Made by a program: the position numbers and the translations under genes
Origin: Octadecabacter arcticus 238
Lineage (GTDB): Bacteria; Pseudomonadota; Alphaproteobacteria; Rhodobacterales; Rhodobacteraceae
Assembly (NCBI RefSeq): GCF_000155735.2
Contig: NC_020908.1
Location: 4,587,501-4,651,500 of the forward strand
Reading direction: 5' to 3'
DNA: 64,000 nt
Notes under the pieces: generated by a model
Seen by the model: the letters and a program-made list of their open reading frames with translations, nothing else
Databases searched by the model: none
What the model was told of the DNA's origin: nothing
Shown: positions 38,601 through 47,326 of the stretch, piece after piece
How the letters are laid out: every line of letters starts with the position of its first letter
Numbering within the stretch: the stretch's first letter is position 1

Positions 38601-39238
38601 ACTGAAGCGGGCGGCACAGCCACGTTCACAATCGAATTGGACAGCCAGCCGGCTGCGGATGTCACGCTTGCTGTGAGTTCGGATGACACGGACGAAGCGA
38701 CGGTCTCGTCACCGAGCTTGACGTTTACCTCTAGCAACTGGAGCGATGCGCAAACCATAACGGTGACCGGTGTTGATGATAGTGTGGTTGATGGTACGCA
38801 GACCGTGACCATCGGTCTCGCGAACACAACATCAACGGATAGTAACTACTCTGGTATTGATCCGACGGACCCAACTGTGTCTGTGACCGATAATGATACC
38901 GCTGGCGTCACTGTGAGTTCTGTCTCGGGAACCGCAACTGAAGCGGGCGGCGAAGCCACGTTCACAGTCCAATTGGACAGCCAGCCGGCTGCGGATGTCA
39001 CGTTTGCTGTGAGATCGGCTGACACGGGCGAAGCGACGGTCGATTTATCGAGCTTGACGTTTACCACAAGCGACTGGAACACGGCGCAAACCGTAACGGT
39101 GACCGGTGTTGATGATAGTGTGGTTGATGGTACGCAGACCGTGACCATCGGTCTCGCGGCCACAGCATCAGATGATACCAACTGGGATGGAATTGATCCG
39201 ACGGACCCAACTGTGTCTGTGACCGATGATGATACAGT
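35610..39238 (+). repeat. Eleven tandem 336/339-bp coding repeats
   Basis: Units start at 35610 (short, 261 bp), 35871, 36207, 36543, 36882, 37218, 37554, 37893, 38232, 38571 and 38907. Each encodes about 112 residues: VTVSSV..., EAGG.ATFTVQLDSQPAADV, SSLTFT..(N/D)W..AQT(V/I)TVTGVDD, DGTQTVTIGLA and DPTVSVTD(D/N)DTAG. The 3-bp length variant is VTGSPLSEAGG against VSGTATEAGG. Units differ by reshuffled blocks, which suggests recombination or gene conversion among them. The first unit lacks its last ~25 residues. The final DDT is Ca2+-ligand-like, as in Calx-beta domains. Confidence 0.9.
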
Positions 39239-40182
39239 ACCAGCAGCTCTAACAATATCTGGTATTGCACCAACTGCAGATGGCGCGACTGTTAACTTTA
39301 CCGCAGCAAGCGGGGGGGGAGCAGCTGCAAGTTATGAATATGCAATCACTACTGATAGCGCTACTCCAGATAGCACCAATACTTATACAGCTTGGCAAGA
39401 TGCAACGTTTGCTGGCAGTTCAATCACGCTAACAGGCCTTACTTCAGGTACAACTTACCGGGTTAAAATCAGAGCCGTAAATAACGCTGGTCCAGGCGCA
39501 GAGTCTGCATTTGGTCAATTTACGCCTGGACCAAACACTGTCGATGCACCCAAATCAGGTACTTCTATTGTTGTGGTTGGCGGTCTTAATGCATCAATTG
39601 TTGATAATACGAGCGAGGTAGAGATCAGATTTACTCTCAAAGATGCCGCAGGTGATGCTATTGGCCCTGCCGCATCTGGACACTCTGTCTTCGCATCAAC
39701 CAACCTCGGAACGCTGCGTCAAAACCCAACGGGGACAACAATCCCGATGCGGGACAATGGGGATGGCACATATTCGGTTTGGCTGTCTTCGCCTACAGTT
39801 GGTGATGCCGCTGTTGGCATCTCGGTTAACGATGTGAATGCCGGCTCTATTGTTGTGACATTCTTTGCTTCTGGCAACCTGCCCATGGCACTTACATCAG
39901 CCACTCCTACTTATGCGGAGGGCACAGCTTTCGATGTTGTGGCCACGTTTGCCCGCGATGTAACAGGCTTCGCAGCTTCAGACGTGGTTGCAGCCGGTGC
40001 AACCGTAGGGGCTATTGGTACTGGCCCAAATGCCTACACAATAACGCTCACGCCTACTGGGACTGGTCCCATTACTGTGAGCGTTCCAGCTGGTGTGGCG
40101 GAGGAGACCACCAACACATCAGGCGGTGCAACGGCATACGTTAATGAGGCGTCAAACGTTTTGACGATTTCGCTTTCAAATG

Positions 40183-41569
40183 GAGCTATGACTGAATCTG
40201 GTGTTTGAGTGGTTTGAAGGTTGGCGGCGTATCTGGTTGAATTGTTGTTGGAAGACAGCAGCCCAACCAAAGGAGATACACCACCATGGGAACTACTAAC
40301 ATTGTTGATTTTGCGCGTCGAGACGAGATGACGGACGCGTTGACGGAGTTGCTGAAAACGGGAGCACAACAATTGATCGCGACAGCAGTTGAGGCTGAGC
40401 TTGTCAGTTATTTGGCGCAATTTACCGGCTTACGCACCGATGCCGGTCACGCGGCAGTCGTGCGTAATGGACATCATCCGGCCCGCCCGTTTCAAACGGG
40501 CATTGGCCCTGTGAGCGTGCGCATTCCAAAGGTTCGGTCCAAGGACGGCACACTGGTGACATTCCGGTCTGCCCTGGTGCCGCCCTATGTGCGCCGCACG
40601 AAGACGCTGGAAGCGGCCTTGCCATGGCTTTACCTCAAAGGGATCTCCAGCGGCGAGATGGCTCCCGCCCTCAAGGTTCTTCTGGGCCCAGATGCCGTTG
40701 GCTTGTCGGCTAATACGGTTTCGCGTTTAAAACGCGATTGGGCCAATGAATACGAGGCTTGGAAAGGCGCTGAGTTAGATGACGAGCCCATCGTCTATAT
40801 CTGGGCCGACGGCGTTCACAGCGGCCTTCGGGGCGAGGATGACAAGCTCTGTGCCCTTGTTATTATTGGGGTAACTGCCCGTGGCAAGAAGCGATTTCTG
40901 GCAATTGAGGATGGGGTGCGCGAGTCCACGCAGAGCTGGCGCGAGGTTCTGCTTAACCTCAAAAGCCGAGGCATGAATGCGCCCAAACTGGCCATCGGGG
41001 ACGGTGCCATGGGGTTTTGGGCGGCCATGGACGAAGTCTATCCTGAGACCCGCCATCAACGCTGTTGGCAACACAAAACGATGAACGTGCTCAATTGTTT
41101 ACCCAAGCTGTCTCAGCCAAAAGCCAAGGCCGCGCTGCACGACATCTGGCAGGCCGAGACCAAAGTCGATGCAGAAAAGGCGTTCGATCTGTTCATCAAA
41201 ACCTACGAACCCAAATACCCCAAGGCCACACTATGCCTGCAAAAAGATCGTGAGGAACTCATGGCATTCTTCGACTTCCCGGCGCAGCATTGGCAAAGCA
41301 TCCGCACTAGCAATCCAATTGAATCGGCCTTCGCGACGATCCGGCATCGTACCAAGCGTTCAAAGGGCTGCCTGTCACGCGATGGCATGCTGCACATGAT
41401 GTTCAAACTGGGGCAATGTGCTGAGCAAAATTGGAGGAAGCTACGCGGCTTTGACTACCTCGCAAAAGTCATCACAGGCGTCACGTTCAAAGACGGAATC
41501 GAAACCACAAACCCCGACCAGATCACCGCATGACCAACAATACTCAAACACCAGATTTGACAATAACTC
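40183..41569 (+). mobile_element. IS256-family element, copy 4
   Basis: A 1387-bp copy inside the autotransporter gene, between its Ig-like region and the beta-barrel. Perfect 9-bp target duplication TTTCAAATG at 40174-40182 and 41570-41578. Confidence 0.96.
40286..41533 (+). CDS. IS256-family transposase (intact)
   Basis: 415 residues with catalytic Asp175 (YIWADG). It shares Leu90 with copy 2. The TGA lies 36 bp before the element end. Confidence 0.93.
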   Translation: MGTTNIVDFARRDEMTDALTELLKTGAQQLIATAVEAELVSYLAQFTGLRTDAGHAAVVRNGHHPARPFQTGIGPVSVRIPKVRSKDGTLVTFRSALVPPYVRRTKTLEAALPWLYLKGISSGEMAPALKVLLGPDAVGLSANTVSRLKRDWANEYEAWKGAELDDEPIVYIWADGVHSGLRGEDDKLCALVIIGVTARGKKRFLAIEDGVRESTQSWREVLLNLKSRGMNAPKLAIGDGAMGFWAAMDEVYPETRHQRCWQHKTMNVLNCLPKLSQPKAKAALHDIWQAETKVDAEKAFDLFIKTYEPKYPKATLCLQKDREELMAFFDFPAQHWQSIRTSNPIESAFATIRHRTKRSKGCLSRDGMLHMMFKLGQCAEQNWRKLRGFDYLAKVITGVTFKDGIETTNPDQITA

Positions 41570-42462
41570 TTTCAAATGTGGCACTCACACAAAAAGCAAT
41601 TTCTGGATTTATGCTGTCGCGTGCAAACAATTTGGTTTCGAACCAACCAAGTCTGACGCGCTTCTTGCTGGGGAACGAATGTAATGGTTTCAATGCAAGC
41701 GCAACGGAAGCTAACGGTTCTATCAATGGCTGCGCTACACATGGTAATGTTTGGGCTGATTTCACAGGCTCATGGTCGTCAGGCAGCTCATATGCTTTGG
41801 GGACCATAGGCGCTCATAGAGTTATAAACCCAGACCTGCTTGTTGGTGGTATGCTTCAGTTTGACCATGCTGAAGAAGATACCAATACCGCATCTGGTAA
41901 TGGCTGGATGGTTGGGCCTTACTTTGTGGCAAAACATGGCGCGCAGCCGCTATTCTTTGAGGGTCGCCTTCTCTATGGTGGGTCCAGCAACACAATCACA
42001 GCTGCAGGAACCACTGGCATACAAAGCTTCAGCACAAATCGTTCGCTTGCACAGCTACGTGCAACGGGGGAATATGAACTAGACAACGTCGTCCTGATGC
42101 CCATGCTGGACTTTACCTATACAGATGACACTCAAAAGACCTTTGTGGACACAAATGGAAATACTGTTCCTGGACAAACGGTCGGTGTGACACAATTGAG
42201 TTTTGGGATGGATTTCAGAATGCCGCTGTCGCCTTTAACGGATTATAAGGTCGACTTTACTGGTGGTATTTCAGGTATTTACTCGGAAACATCGGGTGGC
42301 GAGGCTGACTTTGGTGGTGGACGAGGACGTGTGCACTTCGGGCTGAACTCCATTATGAGCAACGGCAGTACTTTTGAAGCTGGGGTCTTCTATGATGGTA
42401 TCGGTTCAGACTATGAATCTTATGGCGCAAATGCTGGTCTCGCTTGGAAATTCTGATCTAAT

Positions 42463-42482
42463 ACGCCCCTCAATAGGGGCGT
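42463..42482 (+). terminator. Hairpin terminator after the autotransporter
   Basis: ACGCCCCT, loop CAAT, AGGGGCGT: a perfect 8-bp stem seven bases after the stop codon, followed by TGTTG rather than a clean T run. It is likely the transcription terminator of the reverse transcriptase/autotransporter unit. Confidence 0.6.
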
Positions 42483-42585
42483 TGTTGCAGGGAAGGTGTT
42501 ATGGCTAAAAGTTGGTTACGGTGTGATTGGGCGGCGTTTTGACGTGGGTCTGTTCCGGCTGAATGCAGAATGACACCCTAAACTT

Positions 42586-42675
42586 TTAAGACCCGTTTTC
42601 GTAGTCTCGCAGCTGACCGTTTGGGTCGACATATCGGTATAGCGTGACGGGTCTAATGGGTTCGCTTTGGGTAGG
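42586..42675 (-). pseudogene. Recombinase C-terminal scrap (TLYRYVDPNG type)
   Basis: Reads VTLYRYVDPNGQLRDYENGS then stop on the minus strand. This resembles the extreme C-terminus of serine recombinases of mobile elements in alphaproteobacteria. About 25 codons only, bordered by the GGGGGCAGGATC repeat. Confidence 0.45.
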
Positions 42676-42690
42676 GGGCAGGATCCTAAG

Positions 42691-42900
42691 CTAAGCTACA
42701 TTTTTGGCGCTAATACGCGCTAGCGTCCGATAGACTGTTGGCCTTGAGACAGAAAATACCTCAGCGAGATCAGAAATAGAATGCTCGCCGGTTGCATGCA
42801 TGCGCGCGACTTCTCTTTGTTGTTTTTCAGATAGTTTTGGCTGTTTGCCGCGCAGCTTGCCTTTGGCACGGGCTATGGCCAGGGGATGTCCCGTACGATG
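42691..42900 (-). pseudogene. Serine recombinase (resolvase) C-terminal DNA-binding fragment
   Basis: The reading LAIARAKGKLRGKQPKLSEK then QQREVARMHATGEHSISDLA and EVFSVSRPTVYRTLARIS is the HTH_7 domain of Tn3-type resolvases/invertases, with its natural stop at 42691. The catalytic domain is missing; the frame starts at a junction near 42900. The fragment at 27613 could be the other half of such a gene. Confidence 0.82.
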
Positions 42901-43127
42901 TTGAAAATCGGGCGAGTGGCGCTGCTTGATTGATGGTTAGGCGACGTCCTTGATTTGGTCAAGTGTTACGGTATTGCGATGATCTAGCAAAGCTTGCTTG
43001 AGAATGGGGTGAGAACGGCAGTGCAAAAGTGAGCCACGGAAGTGGCAGGATTATCTTGCTGCAGGCAAAGTAAAACTTTGCCACTTTAGTCTTTTCTGTT
43101 TTCAGGGAGGGCGGGGGTATTTTCAGC

Positions 43128-44615
43128 GTGGAACTTTACAGAAAGGTCCGCCTCGCACGTCGAGGTGGCATGAGCGAACGAGCAGCAGCCGTTCATTTTG
43201 GGATATCGCGCGCGAGCGTGAAGAAGATGATGAGCTTTTCGGTTCCGCCCGGATATCAACGAACTGCGAAGATCAAGCGGCCCAAGCTTGATGGCTTTAC
43301 CGGCTTCATTGATCAATGGCTGCAAGACGATCTCAGCCGGAACCGTAAGCAACGCCACACGGCCAAGCGCATTTTTGAACGTCTGCGGGACGAGCATCAA
43401 TTTCGAGGCGGGCAAACCACGGTCAAGAACTATGTCCGGGAACATGGCCGCCACCATCGAGAGATGTTTGTCCCACTGGCACATGCGCCTGGCCACGCTC
43501 AGGCGGATTTTGGCGAAGCGATGGTCGTGATCGGCGGTGTGGAGCAGAAGGCACATTTCTTTGCACTGGATCTGCCCTACAGCGACGCATGCTTTGTGCG
43601 TGCTTATCCTGCAGCGGTCTCCGAGGCCTGGGTTGATGGCCATGTCCATGCCTTTGCCTTCTTCGGGCGGGTGCCGCAGTCGGTTCTCTACGACAACGAC
43701 CGGTGCCTTGTTGCGAAGATCCTGCCAGACGGTTCACGCAAGCGGACCAAACTGTTCAGCGGGTTTCTGTCGCATTACTTCATCCAGGATCGTTATGGTC
43801 GCCCGGGCAAGGGCAACGATAAAGGCGCCGTTGAGGGTCTGGTCGGATATGCCCGGCGCAACTTCATGGTGCCCATCCCTCATTTTGCCACGTGGGAGGC
43901 ATTCAATCTTTGGCTGGAAGAGCAATGCCGCAAGCGCCAGAACGATGTCTTGCGCGGGCATAGCGACAGCATCGGGCAACGCTTGGCCCGCGATCTTGAG
44001 GCCATGATGGATCTGCCAGCATCTCCGTTCGATGCCTGTGATCAGGCCAGCGGCCAAGTGAACTCGCAAGCATTGGTGCGCTATAAAACCAACGATTATT
44101 CCGTTCCGGTTGCCTATGGCCATCGTGACGTCTGGCTACGCGGCTATGTCGATCAGGTTGTGATTGGCTGTGGTGGCGACGTCATTGCCCGCCACCCAAG
44201 GTGCTGGGACCGCGAAGACATGGTCTTTGACCCGATCCACTACTTGCCCCTGCTGGAGCAGAAGGCGGGCGCATTGGATCAAGCCGCCCCTTTGGCGGGC
44301 TGGGACTTGCCGGACGAATTTGCGACCCTGCGCCGCTTGATGGAAGCCCGAATGATCAAGGCGGGGCGGCGTGAGTATGTACAGGTCTTGCGGCTGCTGG
44401 AGACCTTCGAGATGGGGGACCTGCACATCGCCATCAAAAACGCGCTGCGCATGGGCGCAATTGGCTTTGATGCCGTCAAACATCTTGTGCTTTGCCAAGT
44501 CGAGCAGCGGCCACCCAAGCTGGATCTGGATGTCTATCCCTATCTGCCCAAGGCCAATGTCGGCACAACATCTGCAGCCAGTTACATGTCCTTGATGCGG
44601 GGGCAATCAGCATGA
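43128..44615 (+). CDS. istA: IS21 transposase IstA
   Basis: 495 residues from a GTG at 43128 after a GGGAGGGCGGGGG stretch. It has an N-terminal helix-turn-helix (SERAAAVHFGISRASVKKMM) and the DDE residues in AQADFGEAMVVIGG, VLYDNDRCLVA and KGNDKGAVEGLVGYARRNFM. The stop overlaps istB (ATGA). It appears intact. It differs from the copy at 50812 at only two residues that I noticed (Gly/Ser in AYGHRDV, Ala/Ser in VIARHP). Confidence 0.94.
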   Translation: MELYRKVRLARRGGMSERAAAVHFGISRASVKKMMSFSVPPGYQRTAKIKRPKLDGFTGFIDQWLQDDLSRNRKQRHTAKRIFERLRDEHQFRGGQTTVKNYVREHGRHHREMFVPLAHAPGHAQADFGEAMVVIGGVEQKAHFFALDLPYSDACFVRAYPAAVSEAWVDGHVHAFAFFGRVPQSVLYDNDRCLVAKILPDGSRKRTKLFSGFLSHYFIQDRYGRPGKGNDKGAVEGLVGYARRNFMVPIPHFATWEAFNLWLEEQCRKRQNDVLRGHSDSIGQRLARDLEAMMDLPASPFDACDQASGQVNSQALVRYKTNDYSVPVAYGHRDVWLRGYVDQVVIGCGGDVIARHPRCWDREDMVFDPIHYLPLLEQKAGALDQAAPLAGWDLPDEFATLRRLMEARMIKAGRREYVQVLRLLETFEMGDLHIAIKNALRMGAIGFDAVKHLVLCQVEQRPPKLDLDVYPYLPKANVGTTSAASYMSLMRGQSA

Positions 44616-45376
44616 CTGAAGCTCCCCAAATCCTTCTGGACCACCGCCTCAAATCGCTGCGGCTGCCGACCGTTCTGCGGGAATACAGCAAACTGGCCAA
44701 GCAAGCCGCAGCCGAGGGACTGGACCATGTGCAATTCCTTGCACGTCTAATCGAACTGGAGATGATTGACCGGGAACGCAGGATGATCGAGCGCAGGATC
44801 AAAGCCGCAAAGTTCCCAGCCGTTAAAAGTCTGGACAGCTTCGATTTCAAGGCGATCCCCGCCCTGAACAAGATGCAGGTGCTGGAGTTGGCGCGTTGCG
44901 AATGGATCGAACGGCGTGAGAATGTCATCTCGCTTGGCCCCTCGGGCACCGGCAAGACCCATGTCGCCTTGGGCCTTGGCCTATCAGCATGCCAGAAAGG
45001 CATGTCCGTTGGATTTGTCACCGCCGCCGCACTCGTCCATGAGCTGATGGAGGCCAGAGACGAACGCAGACTGCTACGGCTTCAAAAGCAGATGGTGGGT
45101 TACAAGCTGCTGATCATCGACGAGTTGGGCTTTGTGCCACTGAGCAAAACCGGCGCTGAGCTGCTGTTTGAATTGATCTCCCAACGCTACGAGCGCGGAT
45201 CCACGCTAATCACAAGCAACCTGCCATTCGACGAATGGACAGAAACATTTGGGTCAGAACGCCTGACAGGCGCACTCCTCGACCGCCTGACCCACCACGT
45301 CAACATCCTAGAGATGAATGGCGAAAGCTACCGCCTTGGTCAGAGTAAGGCGCGTCAGGCAACGCCCAAAACCTGA
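44612..45376 (+). CDS. istB: IS21 helper ATPase IstB
   Basis: 254 residues from the ATG at 44612, which overlaps the istA stop and gives the family start MTEAPQILLDHRLKSLRLP. It is a DnaC-like AAA+ ATPase with GPSGTGKTHVALGLG (Walker A), LLIIDELGFVP (Walker B) and a conserved SNLPFDEWTETF. IstB helps IstA assemble the transposition complex and choose a target. Confidence 0.94.
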   Translation: MTEAPQILLDHRLKSLRLPTVLREYSKLAKQAAAEGLDHVQFLARLIELEMIDRERRMIERRIKAAKFPAVKSLDSFDFKAIPALNKMQVLELARCEWIERRENVISLGPSGTGKTHVALGLGLSACQKGMSVGFVTAAALVHELMEARDERRLLRLQKQMVGYKLLIIDELGFVPLSKTGAELLFELISQRYERGSTLITSNLPFDEWTETFGSERLTGALLDRLTHHVNILEMNGESYRLGQSKARQATPKT

Positions 45377-45548
45377 ACCTCAATCAGCATAGATTGGCCC
45401 TGACGGGCCAAAGCATCCGGGCAAACGCCAGCTATATGACAAGCGCGGCTGCCCGGATGCTGGCGCTCGTCTATACGCTGATTGTCCCAACCCCAAAGTG
45501 GCAACATTTTGCGCTGACCTTTGGCTCACTTTTACTCTGCCGTTGACA

Positions 45549-45895
45549 GCCGCAGCCGGTGGACGGGTCTCCAATGCGGTCACGCGACGCCAATCCAGAC
45601 CCGCAAACAGTGCCTCAAACTGCGCTGGATCCAGCCGCAAAACGCCGTCCTTGATGGCAGGCCATTTGAACGCATTCTGCTCAAGCCGCTTGTACGCCAT
45701 GACCAGGCCGGTTCCGTCCCACCAAATCATCTTGAGGCGATCCGCCCGTTTGGCACGGAAGACATAGACCGCGCCATCAAAGGGCTTCTTGTGCAAATGG
45801 CTCTGCACCAGCGCGGCCAAACCGTCATGGCCTTTACGAAAGTCGACCGGTTTGGTCGCGACAAAGATCTGCACGCCGTGCGACGGGTGGATCAC
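45549..45895 (-). pseudogene. tnpB: IS66 accessory protein TnpB, C-terminus replaced
   Basis: About 115 residues of IS66 Orf2 (MIHPSHGVQIFVATKPVDFR, GLAALVQSHLHKKPFDGAVY, VFRAKRADRLKMIWWDGTGL). After ETRPPAAAV the frame enters the IS21 right end and continues to a stop at 45380. The core is nearly full length, but the large transposase gene that should follow is missing, so the element is dead. Confidence 0.85.
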
Positions 45896-46137
45896 AGTGC
45901 AGCCGCGACCTGGGCAATACGTTCAGGTGTCGTGCTTGTATCCAACCGGATCGTAATATCCCCCTTGATCAAATCCAACGTTTGCTGTGCCGGCGTGGGT
46001 TCAGCAACCGGCGTCGGTTTTTGAATGACTTCGATCGGAACAAAGGCCGCACCCGAAAGGTCAGGCAAAACTAATTTGCCCTCGCGAGCCATGCGACGCC
46101 ATTCCGACAAATGATTGGGTCGCATAGCACGGGCCAA
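45892..46137 (-). pseudogene. tnpA: IS66 accessory protein TnpA, C-terminal part
   Basis: Reads HLSEWRRMAREGKLVLPDLS then FVPIEVIQKP, and ends DLIKGDITIRLDTSTTPERI. This is the C-terminal two-thirds of an IS66 OrfA helix-turn-helix protein. It overlaps the tnpB start by 4 bp, the normal IS66 arrangement. The N-terminus is lost at the junction with tniQ near 46138. Confidence 0.75.
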
Positions 46138-46138
46138 T

Positions 46139-47008
46139 CACTGCTCCTTCAAAGAGTTTAACGGCTATCTCGGGTTTGAGCAGGGCGGGGCACCGGAAAC
46201 GGTGGCAGAACTTGGAAACGTAAACTTGGGTCACTTGAGTTTGTTGGTTCAGCAAACAGCCAGCGAAGTCACGGCCATGACGCTCCCAGATGGCATTCGC
46301 TTTGAAGTCCAGTACGTGTCTCAACACGATTTCCAGAAATGTGCAGGTTGCACTTCGCAAACACCCGATCTTGTTCTGCGACACTGGCGTTTCGTATGGG
46401 CAACCACTTGCGAGAGGTGCGGACGGGAACTAGTACCGCTGCACTCTGCGGACGCCGAAATCGTTCTTGAAAAAATACTACGTCGTGCAAATCGTGGTGC
46501 TGAAGTCCTGAAATTAGCCTTTTGTGATGCCGATCTACGGCTCGGTCGACGACTTGGCCGTGCATTCTATGTGTTGCGCGCTCGGGATTTGGCACAACCC
46601 ACATCACTGACCTCAGGCAACAAGGTCGTCCGGTTCACGATGCTGGCAGCGATTGTAACGTGTATGTCGCATACATTGTTGAAAGCAGTACCGGGTCCTC
46701 GAAAGAATGCCGCCCCAGCACGTCATTTGAGCCGTGTGTTCCCACAGAATCGAGAGGTTATTGCAAAGATAGTGGCGCAATCGGAAGAATTGGACGAGAA
46801 TCTACAGGTGCGCTTCAATGGCGAAACATCCCCAAAATACCGCACCGGAGCAACATCAGCCAAAGAGGTCTCATCAAGTGCACTCGCAGCCGCCAAGCAG
46901 GCGATTGAAGAACTTGGTCCCGCCGCTGGTCGACTGCAACTTCTCACCCGAGGGGACGCAATCTGGATGGCCAAAAAGGAGCTAAGCGGGTTCAATCAAA
47001 ATCGATAA
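46139..47008 (+). pseudogene. tniQ: TniQ-family transposition protein, N-terminally truncated
   Basis: About 290 residues of a TniQ-like protein. The zinc-binding region reads KCAGCTSQTPDLVLRHWRFV then WATTCERCGRELVPLHS, matching the TniQ pattern (CxxC, a WR turn, CxxHG/C). TniQ proteins help target-site choice in Tn5053/Tn7-like transposons. The N-terminal ~40-60 residues are replaced by IS66 tnpA sequence; the open frame from 46115 reads through the junction. The natural stop at 47006-47008 lies 62 bp from a transposon-type terminal repeat, as expected for the last gene of such an element. No tniA/tniB or tnsABC gene is in the window. Confidence 0.68.
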
Positions 47009-47021
47009 CGAGCCTGTGGAT

Positions 47022-47044
47022 GTGTTTTAATTAAGGATACAAAA
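47022..47044 (-). repeat. Internal degenerate copy of the transposon end motif
   Basis: On the minus strand it reads TTTTGTATCCTTAATTAAAA, resembling the core of the terminal repeat (TTGTACCCTAATTAATCA). Tn7/Tn5053-type ends usually hold several transposase-binding sites of this sort next to each other. Confidence 0.5.
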
Positions 47045-47069
47045 GCGCCCGAAACGCGGCTCAATCCTT

Positions 47070-47098
47070 AGAATCTGATTAATTAGGGTACAACGACA
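47070..47098 (-). repeat. Right terminal repeat of a TniQ-type transposon
   Basis: The complement begins TGTCGTTGTACCCTAATTAA and matches the repeat at 23474-23502 in 28 of 29 positions. It is oriented as the opposite end of the same element. If these are true partners, 23474-47098 (23.6 kb) is, or was, one transposon. Confidence 0.65.
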
Positions 47099-47191
47099 GC
47101 GGCATTCACAACATCCTGATGGGAACAAACCGCGTCAGTACCAGCCAACCGCCGATCTATGCAACAAGGCCGCAAAACTGTTCGAATAAGT

Positions 47192-47326
47192 GGTCCCACT
47201 GCATACAACAACGTCAGACCGCACTCATCGCTGGGAAACCAAACACCAGCAGAAGCGCGTCTTGCACTTGAGAATTCTGAGGGCTCTGCGCAAGACGCGC
47301 ATGCCCAAAATGAAACCGAGGAATAA
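47192..47326 (+). pseudogene. IS3-family OrfB C-terminal fragment
   Basis: Reads TAYNNVRPHSSLGNQTPAEA followed by RLALENSEGSAQD and a TAA at 47324. YN.VRPHSSLGN.TPAE is the classic C-terminal motif of IS3-family transposases. The rest of the element is missing. In 47099-47191 I see nothing assignable. Confidence 0.78.

Larger units (their letters stand above)
35145..42456 (+). pseudogene. Giant Calx-beta-like repeat autotransporter, broken by TAA and IS256
   Basis: ATG at 35145 (GGAGG upstream) opens a signal peptide ending near WAPTAATA. The frame meets TAA at 35382-35384 but continues open in the same frame (FGGGVINKPAINSS) into 11 Calx-beta-like repeats (35610-39238). Next come a fibronectin-III-like domain (about 39240-39520), an invasin-like Ig domain (to about 39870) and another Ig-like domain. 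IS256 copy 4 interrupts at 40183. Removing it and one TTTCAAATG joins LTISLSN to VALTQKAIS in frame. The rest is an autotransporter beta-barrel (FMLSRANNLVSNQPSLTRF to NAGLAWKF) with the C-terminal Phe of outer-membrane proteins. Undamaged it would be about 1970 residues: a secreted adhesin anchored by its own barrel. Confidence 0.85.
43010..45548 (+). mobile_element. IS21-family element, copy 1 (complete)
   Basis: A 2539-bp element with ends TGAGAACGGCAGTGCAAAAG (left) and the complement TGTCAACGGCAGAGTAAAAG (right). It carries istA and istB. It is inserted in IS66 tnpB on its right. No target duplication joins its flanks, and an inverted, nearly identical copy of exactly the same length is at 49879-52417. 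Confidence 0.92.

Noticed and set aside
35610..39238. Regular repeats as a possible CRISPR array or satellite
   Set aside because: The 336/339-bp periodicity is coding, in frame, and lacks short palindromic repeats with unique spacers.
44136..44606. Long reverse-strand frames inside the istA genes (also at 50821 and 51778)
   Set aside because: They mirror istA exactly in both copies and show no independent start signal or domain.
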